Positions 33,575 to 41,943 of a stretch of DNA of 64,000 nucleotides are shown here, in pieces. The translations under genes were made by a program, and so were the position numbers. This stretch comes from Bradyrhizobium australiense (GTDB lineage Bacteria > Pseudomonadota > Alphaproteobacteria > Rhizobiales > Xanthobacteraceae): assembly GCF_013114825.1 (NCBI RefSeq), contig NZ_JAAVLX010000011.1, positions 221,229 to 285,228 of the forward strand. The letters are read 5' to 3'. Positions within the stretch are counted from its first letter, which is position 1. Every line of letters begins with the position of its first letter. The notes under the pieces were generated by a model that saw only the letters and a program-made list of their open reading frames with translations, made no database searches and was not told where the DNA came from.

Positions 33575-34041
33575 CCTGCCGCCATTTCTTCGGCCGCACG
33601 CAGCACCGCCCGCACCATGCGATTGTGCGAACCGCAACGGCAGAGATTGTGGTCGAGCGCTTGCTTCACCTCCCGGCTTGTCGGCGAGGGATTTCGCTTC
33701 AAGAGCGCCGCCGCGCTCATCAGGATGCCGGAAACGCAATAGCCGCATTGCAGAGCCTGCTCGGCGATAAAGGCGCGTTGCAGCGGATGCGGCCGCTCGC
33801 TCGTTCCCAGTCCCTCGATCGTGGTGACATCCTTGTCCGCCACCGACCACAGCGGCGTATCGCAGGCCGACACCGCGCGATCGCCGACGATGACGTTGCA
33901 GGCGCCGCATTCGCCGGCGCCGCAGCCGAAATGCGGTCCAGTCATGCCGAGCTGCCCGCGCAGGATATCCAGTAATGACCGGTCCGGATCGGCATCAACT
34001 TCCATTTCGGCGCCGTTGAGGCGAAATCGAACGCTAGGCAT
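33571..34041 (-). CDS. Molybdenum hydroxylase [2Fe-2S] subunit, IorA-like
   Basis: 156 residues. Both clusters are complete: FGCGAGECGACNVIVGD with the fourth cysteine in SACDT, then LQCGYCVSGILMSAAALLKR and HNLCRCGSHNRMVRAVLRAA. The helical-domain cluster CGYC...CRCG is as in IorA. It passes electrons from the molybdenum site of the 31433-33574 protein to an unidentified acceptor. It lies 24 bases after the Bug receptor gene and overlaps the large subunit gene by four bases. Confidence 0.9.
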   Translation of the reverse strand: MPSVRFRLNGAEMEVDADPDRSLLDILRGQLGMTGPHFGCGAGECGACNVIVGDRAVSACDTPLWSVADKDVTTIEGLGTSERPHPLQRAFIAEQALQCGYCVSGILMSAAALLKRNPSPTSREVKQALDHNLCRCGSHNRMVRAVLRAAEEMAAG

Positions 34042-34064
34042 CAGGGCGAACCTTCTCTTGCGGC

Positions 34065-35042
34065 CTATTGCGGCGGCTTATCGAATTTCTTGACCACTTC
34101 CGCCCATTTCACAATATCGCCGCGCAGAAATTTGTCGAACTCGTCAGGCGTCATCGACATCGGAACCGCGCCCTGCTGGATCCAGAGCTTGACGATATTG
34201 GGCCGTTTCACCACCGCGTTCACCGCCGTATTAAGTTTGTCGATGATCGGCCTGGGCGTGCCCGCGGGCGCCATCAGGCCGAGCCAGATCGTCGCCTCAT
34301 AACCTTGAATGCCGGCCTCGATCACCGTCGGCGCATTCGGCAGCACGGTCGATCGCGTTTTACCTGTCGTAGCCAGTGCGCGCACCTGATTTTCGGCGAC
34401 GTTGGGGGCCATCGCCGGAACCGCGTCGATCATCATCTGGACCTGGCCGCCGATCACGCCGCTGCGCGCCTCGCCGCTGTTGCGGTAGGGCACATGGACG
34501 AGGTCAATGCCGGCCATGGCTTTGAACAGTTCGCCCGCCATGTGATACGGCGTGCCCTGGCCGGAGGAAGCGTAGTTCAACTTGCCGGGCTGCGACTTGG
34601 CGAGCGCGATGAATTCCTGCAACGTCTTCGCCTGCACGGAAGGGTGAACCACGATGACGAGGTCGGAATAATTCACCGGCGCGATCGGCGCGAGATCGCG
34701 CATCAGTTCGTATTTGCGCTGCGGCACCAGTGATTCATTCGCGGTCTGGGTGTTCGACATCATCAGCAGCGTATAGCCGTCCGGCGGCGACTTGACGGCT
34801 TCCTGCGTGCCGATCACGCCGCCGGCGCCGGTGCGGTTTTCGATCACGAAGGGCTGGCCGAGGGTCTCCTGCAGGATGCTGCCGATTTGCCGCGCGGTCA
34901 CGTCGGCAGGCCCCCCGGCGCCGAAGGGAACAATCACTTTCACGGGACGCGAGGGATAGTCTTGCGATTGTGCTGGCGTATTTGGGAGCGATGTCGCGAG
35001 TAGAGCTGCAGCCAGCGCCAATGCGATCCTTGGGCTCGTCAT
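34065..35042 (-). CDS. Bug/TctC-family periplasmic solute-binding protein
   Basis: 325 residues from the ATG at 35042 with GGAGAG upstream; the open frame extends further 5' but without a start site. Signal peptide MTSPRIALALAAALLATSLP ends near AQSQDYPSRPVK. Landmarks: VKVIVPFGAGGPADVTARQI, IENRTGAGGVIGTQEAVKSP, PDGYTLLMMSNTQTANESLV and LVHVPYRNSGEARSGVIGGQ. It is read into the IorA, IorB and ModA-like genes, so it likely captures the compound that this hydroxylase oxidises. No TctAB pair is next to it. Divergent from the orphan ABC receptor at 35235 with a 192-base gap. Confidence 0.87.
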   Translation of the reverse strand: MTSPRIALALAAALLATSLPNTPAQSQDYPSRPVKVIVPFGAGGPADVTARQIGSILQETLGQPFVIENRTGAGGVIGTQEAVKSPPDGYTLLMMSNTQTANESLVPQRKYELMRDLAPIAPVNYSDLVIVVHPSVQAKTLQEFIALAKSQPGKLNYASSGQGTPYHMAGELFKAMAGIDLVHVPYRNSGEARSGVIGGQVQMMIDAVPAMAPNVAENQVRALATTGKTRSTVLPNAPTVIEAGIQGYEATIWLGLMAPAGTPRPIIDKLNTAVNAVVKRPNIVKLWIQQGAVPMSMTPDEFDKFLRGDIVKWAEVVKKFDKPPQ

Positions 35043-35234
35043 CTCTCCATCCCTTGAATTGGTGTTTATTCTTGCCGCAAATCTATCTGCAACGCGAATG
35101 AGCTGTCGACGAAAGAGTCGCTGCGCGCCTTCGGAATAAAGGGTAATGTCCGGGGTACCGGACCCAGCAAGAACGAAGCCACCGGGAGAAAGCTCCGCAG
35201 AATGGGCCTGAAAGAAACGCAAACGGAAACGCCA

Positions 35235-36299
35235 ATGAGGAATTCGATTTCGCGGCGCAAACTGCTCGCTGGCGCCGGCGCCGTTCTCGCAGGCGCAGCA
35301 TTTTCCACGCGTGTGATGGCCGCTGCGCCGCCGCCGGAAGCGGTGACGCCGGCATTGATCGACGCGGCGAAGAAGGAAGGCAAGGTCATCTATTACACCT
35401 CGACCGATTTGCCGGTCGCGGAGAAGCTGGCGAAGGCGTTCGAGGCGAAATATCCGGGCATTGCGGTGCGGGTCGAGCGCACCGGCGCCGAGCGCGTGTT
35501 CCAGCGCATCGGCCAGGAATATTCCAGCAACATTCACGCTGTCGACGTGGTGAACTCATCCGATGCCGCGCATTTCATCGTCTGGAAGCGCGATGGCATT
35601 CTGGCGCCTTACGTGCCGGAAGACGTCGCCAAATTCTATCCGGTCGAGCACAAGGACCCCGACGGCCAGTTTGCGAGCTTCCGCGTCTGGCTCAGCATCA
35701 TCGCCTACAACACCAATCTGGTGAAAGCGGAGGACGCGCCGAAGAGTTTTGCCGATCTGCTCGATCCCAAATGGAAGGGCAAGATCGTCAAGGCGCACCC
35801 GGGCTACAGCGGCACCATCATGACCGCAACCTATCAGATGCAGCGCGATCTCGGCTGGAGCTTCTTCGAAAAACTCGCCCGGCAGAACATCATGCAGGTG
35901 CAGTCGTCGGCCGATCCGCCGAAGAAGCTCGACCTTGGCGAGCGCGCGGTAATGGCCGATGGCAACGAATACAACATCTTCCAGATGAAGGAGGCAGGCC
36001 GTCCGGTCGAGCCGGTTTACGCCACGGAAGGATCGCCGTTGATTATCGGACCGAACGGCGTCTTCAAGGATGCACCCAATCCCAACGCAGCAAGGCTGTT
36101 CCAGTCGTTCAGCCTGAGCCGGGAGGCCCAGCAGCTCATCATCGATGTCGGCGGCCTCCGCTCGGTGCATTCTCAAACCGTCGAGAAGGCCGGTCGCAAG
36201 CCGCTCAAGGACATCAAGACCATGAAAGACGACGCGGCGGCAGTGGAGAAGGAAAGCGAGGCCATCAAGGCGCGCTACACAAAAATCTTCCGCGTTTGA
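35235..36299 (+). CDS. ABC transporter family 1 solute-binding protein (Fe3+-type fold), Tat-exported
   Basis: 354 residues from the ATG at 35235; a start at 35202 would hide the leader. The leader NSISRRKLLAGAGAVLAGAA has a Tat motif (SRRKLL). The body KKEGKVIYYTSTDLPVAEKL, AFEAKYPGIAVRVERTGAER, SDAAHFIVWKRDGILAPYVP and SFADLLDPKWKGKIVKAHPG is the FutA/AfuA-like fold, which in this family also serves putrescine and organic phosphonates, not just iron. No permease or ATPase follows, so it is orphan in this window. The next genes are MmgE/PrpD and an SDR. Confidence 0.83.
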   Translation: MRNSISRRKLLAGAGAVLAGAAFSTRVMAAAPPPEAVTPALIDAAKKEGKVIYYTSTDLPVAEKLAKAFEAKYPGIAVRVERTGAERVFQRIGQEYSSNIHAVDVVNSSDAAHFIVWKRDGILAPYVPEDVAKFYPVEHKDPDGQFASFRVWLSIIAYNTNLVKAEDAPKSFADLLDPKWKGKIVKAHPGYSGTIMTATYQMQRDLGWSFFEKLARQNIMQVQSSADPPKKLDLGERAVMADGNEYNIFQMKEAGRPVEPVYATEGSPLIIGPNGVFKDAPNPNAARLFQSFSLSREAQQLIIDVGGLRSVHSQTVEKAGRKPLKDIKTMKDDAAAVEKESEAIKARYTKIFRV

Positions 36300-36304
36300 C
36301 CAGT

Positions 36305-37681
36305 ATGGCCGCCTCCGGACTGCCCAGGATTTCGGTCGCCGAAACGCTTGCCGAAAAGATCGCTGCAGTCAGACCCGGCGCATTGCCGGTCGCAACCACG
36401 CGCAAATGCGAGGACCTGCTGATCGACGTGGTCGGCCTATGCGTCACCGCGCGCAACGAGGACTACGTCAGAAGCGCGCTGGCAGGCTGCGACGATGACG
36501 GTCTCTGCACGGCGATCGGGCATCAGCGCGCGCTGAACGCGGCCGGCGCTGCCTTTGTCAACGGTACTGCCGCGCATGGCGAGGATTTCGATGACACGTT
36601 CGAGGGCGGCCCGGTCCATGCCGGCGCGGTGATCGTGCCGGCGGTGCTTGCCACCTGCGAGCGGCATAATCCTGATGGTCCGATGGCGCTGATTGGGATC
36701 GCGGTGGGCACAGAAGTGCTCTGCCGGTTGAGTCTGGTGGTGCCGAAGGCGGTCCACAAGGCGGGCTTTCATCCGACGGCGATCTTCGGCGCCATGGGCG
36801 CGGCCGCAGGTGTCGGTGCAGCGCTTGGCCTCAATGCCAAGCAGATCGTCGATGCGCTCGGCATTGCCGGCAGCATGGCCGGAGGCATCATCGAATACCT
36901 CGCGGAAGGCGCCTGGACCAAACGGCTGCACGCCGGATGGGCGGCGCAATCAGGTATCCGTGCCGCATTGTTGGCGCGGGGAGGCTTCGTCGGTCCGCGC
37001 ACGGTGTTCGAGGGTGTGCACGGCTTGTTTCATGGCTTCGCACACACCACGGAAGGTGACTACGCCGCGCTGACCGCCGATTTCGGAACGCGATGGGTCA
37101 CGGATACACTGGCGTTCAAGCCCTATCCATGCGGGACGATGGCGCAGCCCTATATCGATTGCGCGCGCCGGTTGGCCGTACGTGGCGTAAGGCCGGAGGA
37201 TGTCGCCGAGATCGTCTGCGAGGTCGCGGAGGGAACGGTGCACCGGCTGTGGGAGCCGCTGGCCGACAAGCGACGTCCGCGCAACGGCTATGCCGCAAAA
37301 TTCGCCGTGCCTTATCTGCTGGCCACCGGCTTCGTCCATGACAGCGTTGGACTCGGCGCATTCACCGAAAACGCGATCAGTGATCAACGCGTGCTGGCGC
37401 TCGCCGCCAAGGTGAAATTTGTGATCGACCCGGACAATCCCTATCCGAACAATTACATCGGCCACATCCGCGCTACGCTCCGGGATGGCAGCGTGGTTGA
37501 AGAGCGGCAGCCGTACTTGCGCGGCGGTGCGCAGGAGCCGCTGATGCGGCAGGACGTGACCGACAAGTTTCTGCTCAACGCTAAGCATGGCGGCTGGAGC
37601 ACTGCACAAAGCGAAGCGGCGTTGAAACTGATGGCGGGGCTGTATAATGGCCGCATCGATCTCTCCTCATTGCGCGGGTAG
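36305..37681 (+). CDS. MmgE/PrpD-family protein (2-methylcitrate dehydratase-like)
   Basis: 458 residues from the ATG at 36305. Landmarks: DLLIDVVGLCVTARNEDYVR, NGTAAHGEDFDDTFEGGPVH, PAVLATCERHNPDG, AGFHPTAIFGAMGAAAGVGA, KRLHAGWAAQSGIRAALLAR and KPYPCGTMAQPYIDCARRLA. This fold includes PrpD, cis-aconitate decarboxylase and similar enzymes that eliminate water or CO2 from tricarboxylates. HGxDFDDT near residue 82 is the usual active-site stretch. The real substrate is unknown. It is five bases after the ABC receptor and six bases before the SDR, so the three are one unit. Confidence 0.85.
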   Translation: MAASGLPRISVAETLAEKIAAVRPGALPVATTRKCEDLLIDVVGLCVTARNEDYVRSALAGCDDDGLCTAIGHQRALNAAGAAFVNGTAAHGEDFDDTFEGGPVHAGAVIVPAVLATCERHNPDGPMALIGIAVGTEVLCRLSLVVPKAVHKAGFHPTAIFGAMGAAAGVGAALGLNAKQIVDALGIAGSMAGGIIEYLAEGAWTKRLHAGWAAQSGIRAALLARGGFVGPRTVFEGVHGLFHGFAHTTEGDYAALTADFGTRWVTDTLAFKPYPCGTMAQPYIDCARRLAVRGVRPEDVAEIVCEVAEGTVHRLWEPLADKRRPRNGYAAKFAVPYLLATGFVHDSVGLGAFTENAISDQRVLALAAKVKFVIDPDNPYPNNYIGHIRATLRDGSVVEERQPYLRGGAQEPLMRQDVTDKFLLNAKHGGWSTAQSEAALKLMAGLYNGRIDLSSLRG

Positions 37682-37687
37682 CGGCTC

Positions 37688-38440
37688 ATGACCAAGGAAC
37701 TCGCCGGCAAAGTCGCGGTCGTTACCGGCGCCGGCCGCAATATCGGCCGTGCGATCGCGCTGACGCTGGCGGAGGGCGGTGCGTCTATCGTCGTGAACGC
37801 GCGCAGCAACCGCGCCGAGGCCGACGCGGTCCTGCGCGAGATCGAGGCTGCCGGCGGCAAGGCGCTGGTCCATATCGGCGACGTCGCCGATGCTAACGCG
37901 GTGCAGGTGATGGCGGATGCCGCCGTCAAGCAATTCGGCCGTATCGATATTCTCGTCAACAACGCCGCGCTGCGGCGCGAAAAGCCATTCGCCGAGATGG
38001 ACTATGCGGCATGGCGCGAAATCCTCGACGTGACCCTCGATGGCGCCTTCCACTGTGTGAAAGCCTGCCTGCCGGCGCTGCGGAAGTCCGGCGCGGGAAC
38101 CATTGTCAACATTGGCGGCCTCAGCGCGCACACGGGGGCAAAAAATCGCGCGCATGTGGTGACGGCGAAGGCTGGCATCGTCGGCTTCACCCGCGCGCTG
38201 GCGCACGACCTCGCTGACGACGGCATCACCGTGAACTGTGTGGTTCCCGGCCTGATCGGCACGCCGCGGCCGAAGGATAAGCCGGAGCCGGCGCATCATT
38301 TGACGCATCAGACGATCGCCGGCAATCGGGGACTGCCGGAAGACGTCGCCGCAACCGTGCGTTTCCTATGTGGGGCAGGCGCGCGCTACATCAACGGCCA
38401 GGCGATCCACGCCAATGGCGGCGCCCATCTGGGCGCCTGA
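37688..38440 (+). CDS. SDR-family protein lacking the catalytic Ser and Tyr
   Basis: 250 residues of Rossmann fold with the NAD-binding VVTGAGRNIGRAIALTLAEG and the structural NNAALR. The classical active site should read S...YxxxK. Here the segment is IVNIGGLSAHTGAKNRAHVV, then TAKAG: the serine position is glycine and the tyrosine position is valine; only the lysine is left. The rest (DGITVNCVVPGLIGTP, INGQAIHANGG) is normal. It may be a non-catalytic or altered SDR, for example a partner or an isomerase. It sits six bases after the MmgE/PrpD gene. An alignment error of a few residues could not restore a tyrosine, as none occurs in that stretch. Confidence 0.82.
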   Translation: MTKELAGKVAVVTGAGRNIGRAIALTLAEGGASIVVNARSNRAEADAVLREIEAAGGKALVHIGDVADANAVQVMADAAVKQFGRIDILVNNAALRREKPFAEMDYAAWREILDVTLDGAFHCVKACLPALRKSGAGTIVNIGGLSAHTGAKNRAHVVTAKAGIVGFTRALAHDLADDGITVNCVVPGLIGTPRPKDKPEPAHHLTHQTIAGNRGLPEDVAATVRFLCGAGARYINGQAIHANGGAHLGA

Positions 38441-38524
38441 CGCATGGCCAGCGGCCGTTTTTGCAGGCGTACTGCCGGACAAAGCCTCTCGGCGGCCGCG
38501 GCGTTTGATGTTACGTAGAAGCTC

Positions 38525-40633
38525 ATGAACCAGCATGCCAAGGTCGATATCCGCCATTCCACCTGTCCGCACGATTGCCCGTCGGCCTGTGCGCTCGACA
38601 TCGAAGTGATCGACGGTCGCTCGATCGGGCGGGTCAGAGGCTCCAAGCTGCAGACCTATACGGCGGGCGTGGTCTGCGCCAAGGTCGCGCGCTACGCCGA
38701 GCGCATTCATCACCCCGATCGACTGCTGTACCCGATGCGCCGCACCGGACCGAAAGGCTCCGGCCAGTTTGCGCGAATTTCCTGGGATAAGGCGCTGGAC
38801 GAAATCGCTGCGCGCTTCGATCAGGCCGAGCGTGAATTCGGCGCTGAATCGGTTTGGCCCTACTACTATGCCGGCACCATGGGGCTCGTCATGCGCGACG
38901 GCATCAACCGCCTGGCGCATGTAAAAAAATATTCGCGCTTCTACTCGACGATCTGCGCCAACATCGCGCGCGTCGGCTTCGCGATCGGCACCGGCAAGAT
39001 CGCCGGCGTTGATCCGCGCGAGATGGGCGTCTCCGATCTCGTCGTGATCTGGGGCACCAATCCGGTGAATACCCAGGTCAACGTGATGACGCATGCCTCG
39101 CGCGCCCGCAAGGAGCGCGGCGCCAAAATTGCGGCGATCGACGTCTACAACAACGACACCATGAAGCAGGCGGATATCAAGGTACTGCTCCGCCCCGGCA
39201 CCGACGGCGCCTTCGCCTGCGGTGTTATGCATGTGCTGTTCCGCGAAGGTTACGCGGATCGCGCCTACATGGATCGTTATACCGACTGCCCCGACGAACT
39301 CGAGGCGCACCTGGCAACGCGCACGCCGGAATGGGCCTCGAAGATCTCGGGCGTCCCGGTCGAGGAGATCGAGGCGTTCGCGCGGCTGGTCGGCCAGACC
39401 AAGCGTACCTTCTTCCGCCTCGGCTATGGCTTTACCCGCAGCCGCAACGGCGCGGCTCAGATGCATGCCGCGCTTTGCATCCCCGCAGTGACGGGCGCCT
39501 GGCAGTACGAGGGCGGTGGCGCATTCTTCAACAATGCCGGGATCTGGAATTTCAACGAATCCATCATCGAGGGCCACGACGCGATCGATCCCACGACCCG
39601 TTGGCTCGATCAGTCCCAGATAGGGCGCATCCTGACCGGCGACGCCGGTGCCTTGAAAGGCGGCGGTCCGGTCAAGGCAATGCTGATTCAGAACACCAAT
39701 CCGGTGACGGTCGCCCCCGAACAGGGGCTGGTGCGTCGGGGCTTTGCGCGCGAAGACCTGTTCGTCGCGGTGCACGAGCAGTTCATGACCGAGACGGCAG
39801 CCATGGCCGACATCGTGCTTCCGGCGACGATGTTCATGGAACATGACGATCTCTATTACGGCGGCGGCCACCAGCATATTTCGGTGGGCGCGAAGCTGAT
39901 CGATCCGCCCGGCGAGTGCCGTTCTAACCATGAAGTGCTGCAAGGCCTCGGCCGTCGCCTCAAGGCCGTGCATCCCGGATTTGAGATGACGCCGCGCGAG
40001 CTGATCGACGCGACGCTGAAGAAGAGCGGCCACGGCGACATCGAGACGCTGGAAGCCGATCTGTGGCGCGATATCCAGCCGGATTTTCGTACTTCCCATT
40101 ACCTTGACGGTTTTGCGCACCCGGACAAGAAGTTCCACTTCAAGGCCGATTGGGCGAATCCTCCGTCCGGGAAGCCCGGCCTGGGTCCGTGGGAGCAGAT
40201 GCCGTCGCTGCCGGACCACTGGACGGTCATCGAGGAGGCGGATGAGGCGCATCCGTTCCGGCTCGCCACCAGTCCGTCGCGCAGCTTCCTCAATACCAGC
40301 TTCAACGAAACGCCGTCGTCGATCGCGCGCGAGGGCAGTCCGACCGTTATGATCCATCCCGAGGATGCCGCTTCACTCGGGATTGCCGACGGCGATGCTG
40401 TCACGCTTGGCAACACGCGCGGCGAAACGACGTTGACCGCGCGGCTATTCGACGGCGTGCGCCATGGCGTGCTGGTCGCGGAATCCATTCATCCCAACAA
40501 GGCCCATATCGGTGGCCGCGGCATCAACATGCTGACCGGAGCCGAAACGGTCGCGCCCGTCGGCGGCGCCGCGTTTCACGACAACAAGGTCTGGGTAAAA
40601 AGGGCGATGTCAGCCAGTGGGCGCAAGAGTTAG
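38525..40633 (+). CDS. Molybdopterin (bis-MGD) oxidoreductase, DMSO-reductase family
   Basis: 702 residues. The N-terminus has an Fe4-S4 ligand set STCPHDCPSACALDIEVIDG followed by the fourth cysteine in TAGVVCAKVARYAERIHHPD. Typical folds follow: KGSGQFARISWDKALDEIAA, VIWGTNPVNTQVNVMTHASR and the molybdopterin-dinucleotide C-terminal domain (SFLNTSFNETPSSIAREGSP, then VMIHPEDAASLGIADGDAVT). No Tat signal, so cytoplasmic, and no other subunits nearby. Members reduce or oxidise S-, N- or carboxyl substrates; this branch (formate dehydrogenase / thiosulfate-reductase-like) is of unknown substrate. A GCAAGAG/CTCTTGC hairpin covers its stop codon. Confidence 0.85.
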   Translation: MNQHAKVDIRHSTCPHDCPSACALDIEVIDGRSIGRVRGSKLQTYTAGVVCAKVARYAERIHHPDRLLYPMRRTGPKGSGQFARISWDKALDEIAARFDQAEREFGAESVWPYYYAGTMGLVMRDGINRLAHVKKYSRFYSTICANIARVGFAIGTGKIAGVDPREMGVSDLVVIWGTNPVNTQVNVMTHASRARKERGAKIAAIDVYNNDTMKQADIKVLLRPGTDGAFACGVMHVLFREGYADRAYMDRYTDCPDELEAHLATRTPEWASKISGVPVEEIEAFARLVGQTKRTFFRLGYGFTRSRNGAAQMHAALCIPAVTGAWQYEGGGAFFNNAGIWNFNESIIEGHDAIDPTTRWLDQSQIGRILTGDAGALKGGGPVKAMLIQNTNPVTVAPEQGLVRRGFAREDLFVAVHEQFMTETAAMADIVLPATMFMEHDDLYYGGGHQHISVGAKLIDPPGECRSNHEVLQGLGRRLKAVHPGFEMTPRELIDATLKKSGHGDIETLEADLWRDIQPDFRTSHYLDGFAHPDKKFHFKADWANPPSGKPGLGPWEQMPSLPDHWTVIEEADEAHPFRLATSPSRSFLNTSFNETPSSIAREGSPTVMIHPEDAASLGIADGDAVTLGNTRGETTLTARLFDGVRHGVLVAESIHPNKAHIGGRGINMLTGAETVAPVGGAAFHDNKVWVKRAMSASGRKS

Positions 40634-40664
40634 ATCGCTCTTGCAGTCCATCGTCATCCTGCCG

Positions 40665-40684
40665 CAAATGCTTGCAAGCATTTG
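40665..40684. promoter_or_regulatory. Perfect 20-base palindrome before the crotonase gene
   Basis: CAAATGCTTGCAAGCATTTG, a perfect inverted repeat without spacer, 20 bases before the crotonase start at 40705 and 31 bases after the molybdopterin gene stop. TTGCAG at 40641 is a possible -35 with GCAAAT at 40664 as a poor -10, which the palindrome would cover. No regulator gene lies next to it. Confidence 0.5.
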
Positions 40685-40704
40685 ACGAAAAGGCGAGCGG
40701 GACA

Positions 40705-41487
40705 ATGACCGACCACAACAGCATAATCTGCGAAAAGCGCGGGCAGGCGTTCTGGATCACCATCAACCGGCCGGACAAGCGCAATGCCATCAATGCCGAC
40801 GTCGTCGCCGGCATCGCCCGCGGTTATCGCGACGCACATGACGACAAGGACGTGCGCGTCATCGTGCTGACCGGGGCGGGCGACAAGGCGTTTTGCGCCG
40901 GCGCCGATCTGCAGAACAGCGGTGCTGCTTTCGCGATGGATTATTCCCGGCCGAACGTCGACTACGCCGATCTGCTGCGGCTGTCGCAAAACGCCACCAA
41001 GCCCGCGATTGCGCGGGTGGGGGGCGTCTGCATGGCAGGCGGTATGGGGCTGTTGTGCATGACCGATATGGCGGTCGCCGCCGATCACGTGATTTTCGGT
41101 TTGCCCGAGGTGAAGGTCGGCGTGTTCCCGATGCAGGTGCTGAGCCTGCTGCAGTCGATCGCCCCGAAGCGGCTGGTCAGCGAGTGGTCGCTGACCGGTG
41201 AGCCGTTCGATGCCCGCGCGGCACAGGCCGCGGGGCTCCTGAACTACGTGGTGCCGGCGGCTGAGCTCGACGCCAAGGTCGATTGGCTGGTCAGCCGCAT
41301 CGTCGACAAGTCGCCGACCGCGATCCGGCGCGGCAAATATGCGATGCGCGCCATCGCCTCGATGTCGTTCGACGAGAGCATCGCCTATACCGAAAGCCAG
41401 ATTGCGCTATTGGCGATGACGGAAGACGCCAAGGAAGGCCTCAAGGCGTTCGGCGAGAAACGCAAACCATCCTGGCCGGGGCGCTGA
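40705..41487 (+). CDS. Enoyl-CoA hydratase/isomerase family protein
   Basis: 260 residues from the ATG at 40705; an ATG at 40672 falls inside the palindrome and has no ribosome site. Crotonase landmarks: ITINRPDKRNAINADVVAGI, TGAGDKAFCAGADLQNSGAA (first oxyanion-hole strand), GVCMAGGMGLLCMTDMAVAA (second) and FGLPEVKVGVFPMQVLSLLQ, where the glutamate after P is the usual catalytic acid-base. It hydrates or isomerises an enoyl-CoA in the cytoplasm. Substrate chain is not known. The convergent next gene ends one base away. Confidence 0.85.
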   Translation: MTDHNSIICEKRGQAFWITINRPDKRNAINADVVAGIARGYRDAHDDKDVRVIVLTGAGDKAFCAGADLQNSGAAFAMDYSRPNVDYADLLRLSQNATKPAIARVGGVCMAGGMGLLCMTDMAVAADHVIFGLPEVKVGVFPMQVLSLLQSIAPKRLVSEWSLTGEPFDARAAQAAGLLNYVVPAAELDAKVDWLVSRIVDKSPTAIRRGKYAMRAIASMSFDESIAYTESQIALLAMTEDAKEGLKAFGEKRKPSWPGR

Positions 41488-41916
41488 TTACCCCGCGTTC
41501 GCCTTCAGTCCGGCAGCTTCGATGCCCGCGATGGCGCAGATCTCGTCATTGTCGGAGGTGTCGCCGCTGACGCCGACGGCGCCGAGCAGACCGCTATCTC
41601 CATGGACCAGCACGCCGCCTGGCACCGGCACGAGGCGGCCTTGTGCCAGCGCATTCACGGCCCCGACGAAATAGGCCTGCTCCTGCGCGCGCTGAAACAA
41701 AGCCCGCGATCCCATGCCCATCGCGAGTGCGCCATAGGCCTTGCCGTGCGCGATCTCGGCCCGCATCAGGCTGGTGCCGTCCTGCGCCGCCGTGACCTTG
41801 ACGCAGCCGCGGGCATCCAGAATGGTAATGACCAGGGGCTTCAGCTTCTTTTCGACGCCTTTGGCAAGCGCGGCATCGAGAATCCTGCGGGCTACGTCGA
41901 GGGTGAGTTCAGCCAT
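41488..41916 (-). CDS. HbpS/GlcG-type heme- or cofactor-binding protein
   Basis: 142 residues. The GlcG/HbpS (DUF336) fold is plain: LTLDVARRILDAALAKGVEK, ITILDARGCVKVTAAQDGTS, RAEIAHGKAYGALAMGMGSR, then VLVHGDSGLLGAVGVSGDTS and DNDEICAIAGIEAAGL. GlcG occurs in glycolate oxidase operons, and HbpS binds heme in sensing. Here it is 27 bases downstream of the fused FAD/Fe-S dehydrogenase on the same strand, matching the GlcDEFG-like arrangement. Its exact role is unknown in any system. Confidence 0.82.
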   Translation of the reverse strand: MAELTLDVARRILDAALAKGVEKKLKPLVITILDARGCVKVTAAQDGTSLMRAEIAHGKAYGALAMGMGSRALFQRAQEQAYFVGAVNALAQGRLVPVPGGVLVHGDSGLLGAVGVSGDTSDNDEICAIAGIEAAGLKANAG

Positions 41917-41943
41917 AAGTGAATTCCTTTGCGATTGGCGGGA

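Noticed and set aside
38366..40357. A 663-codon minus-strand frame over the molybdopterin oxidoreductase
   Set aside because: Shadow of the real plus-strand gene, arginine-rich and with no recognisable motif.
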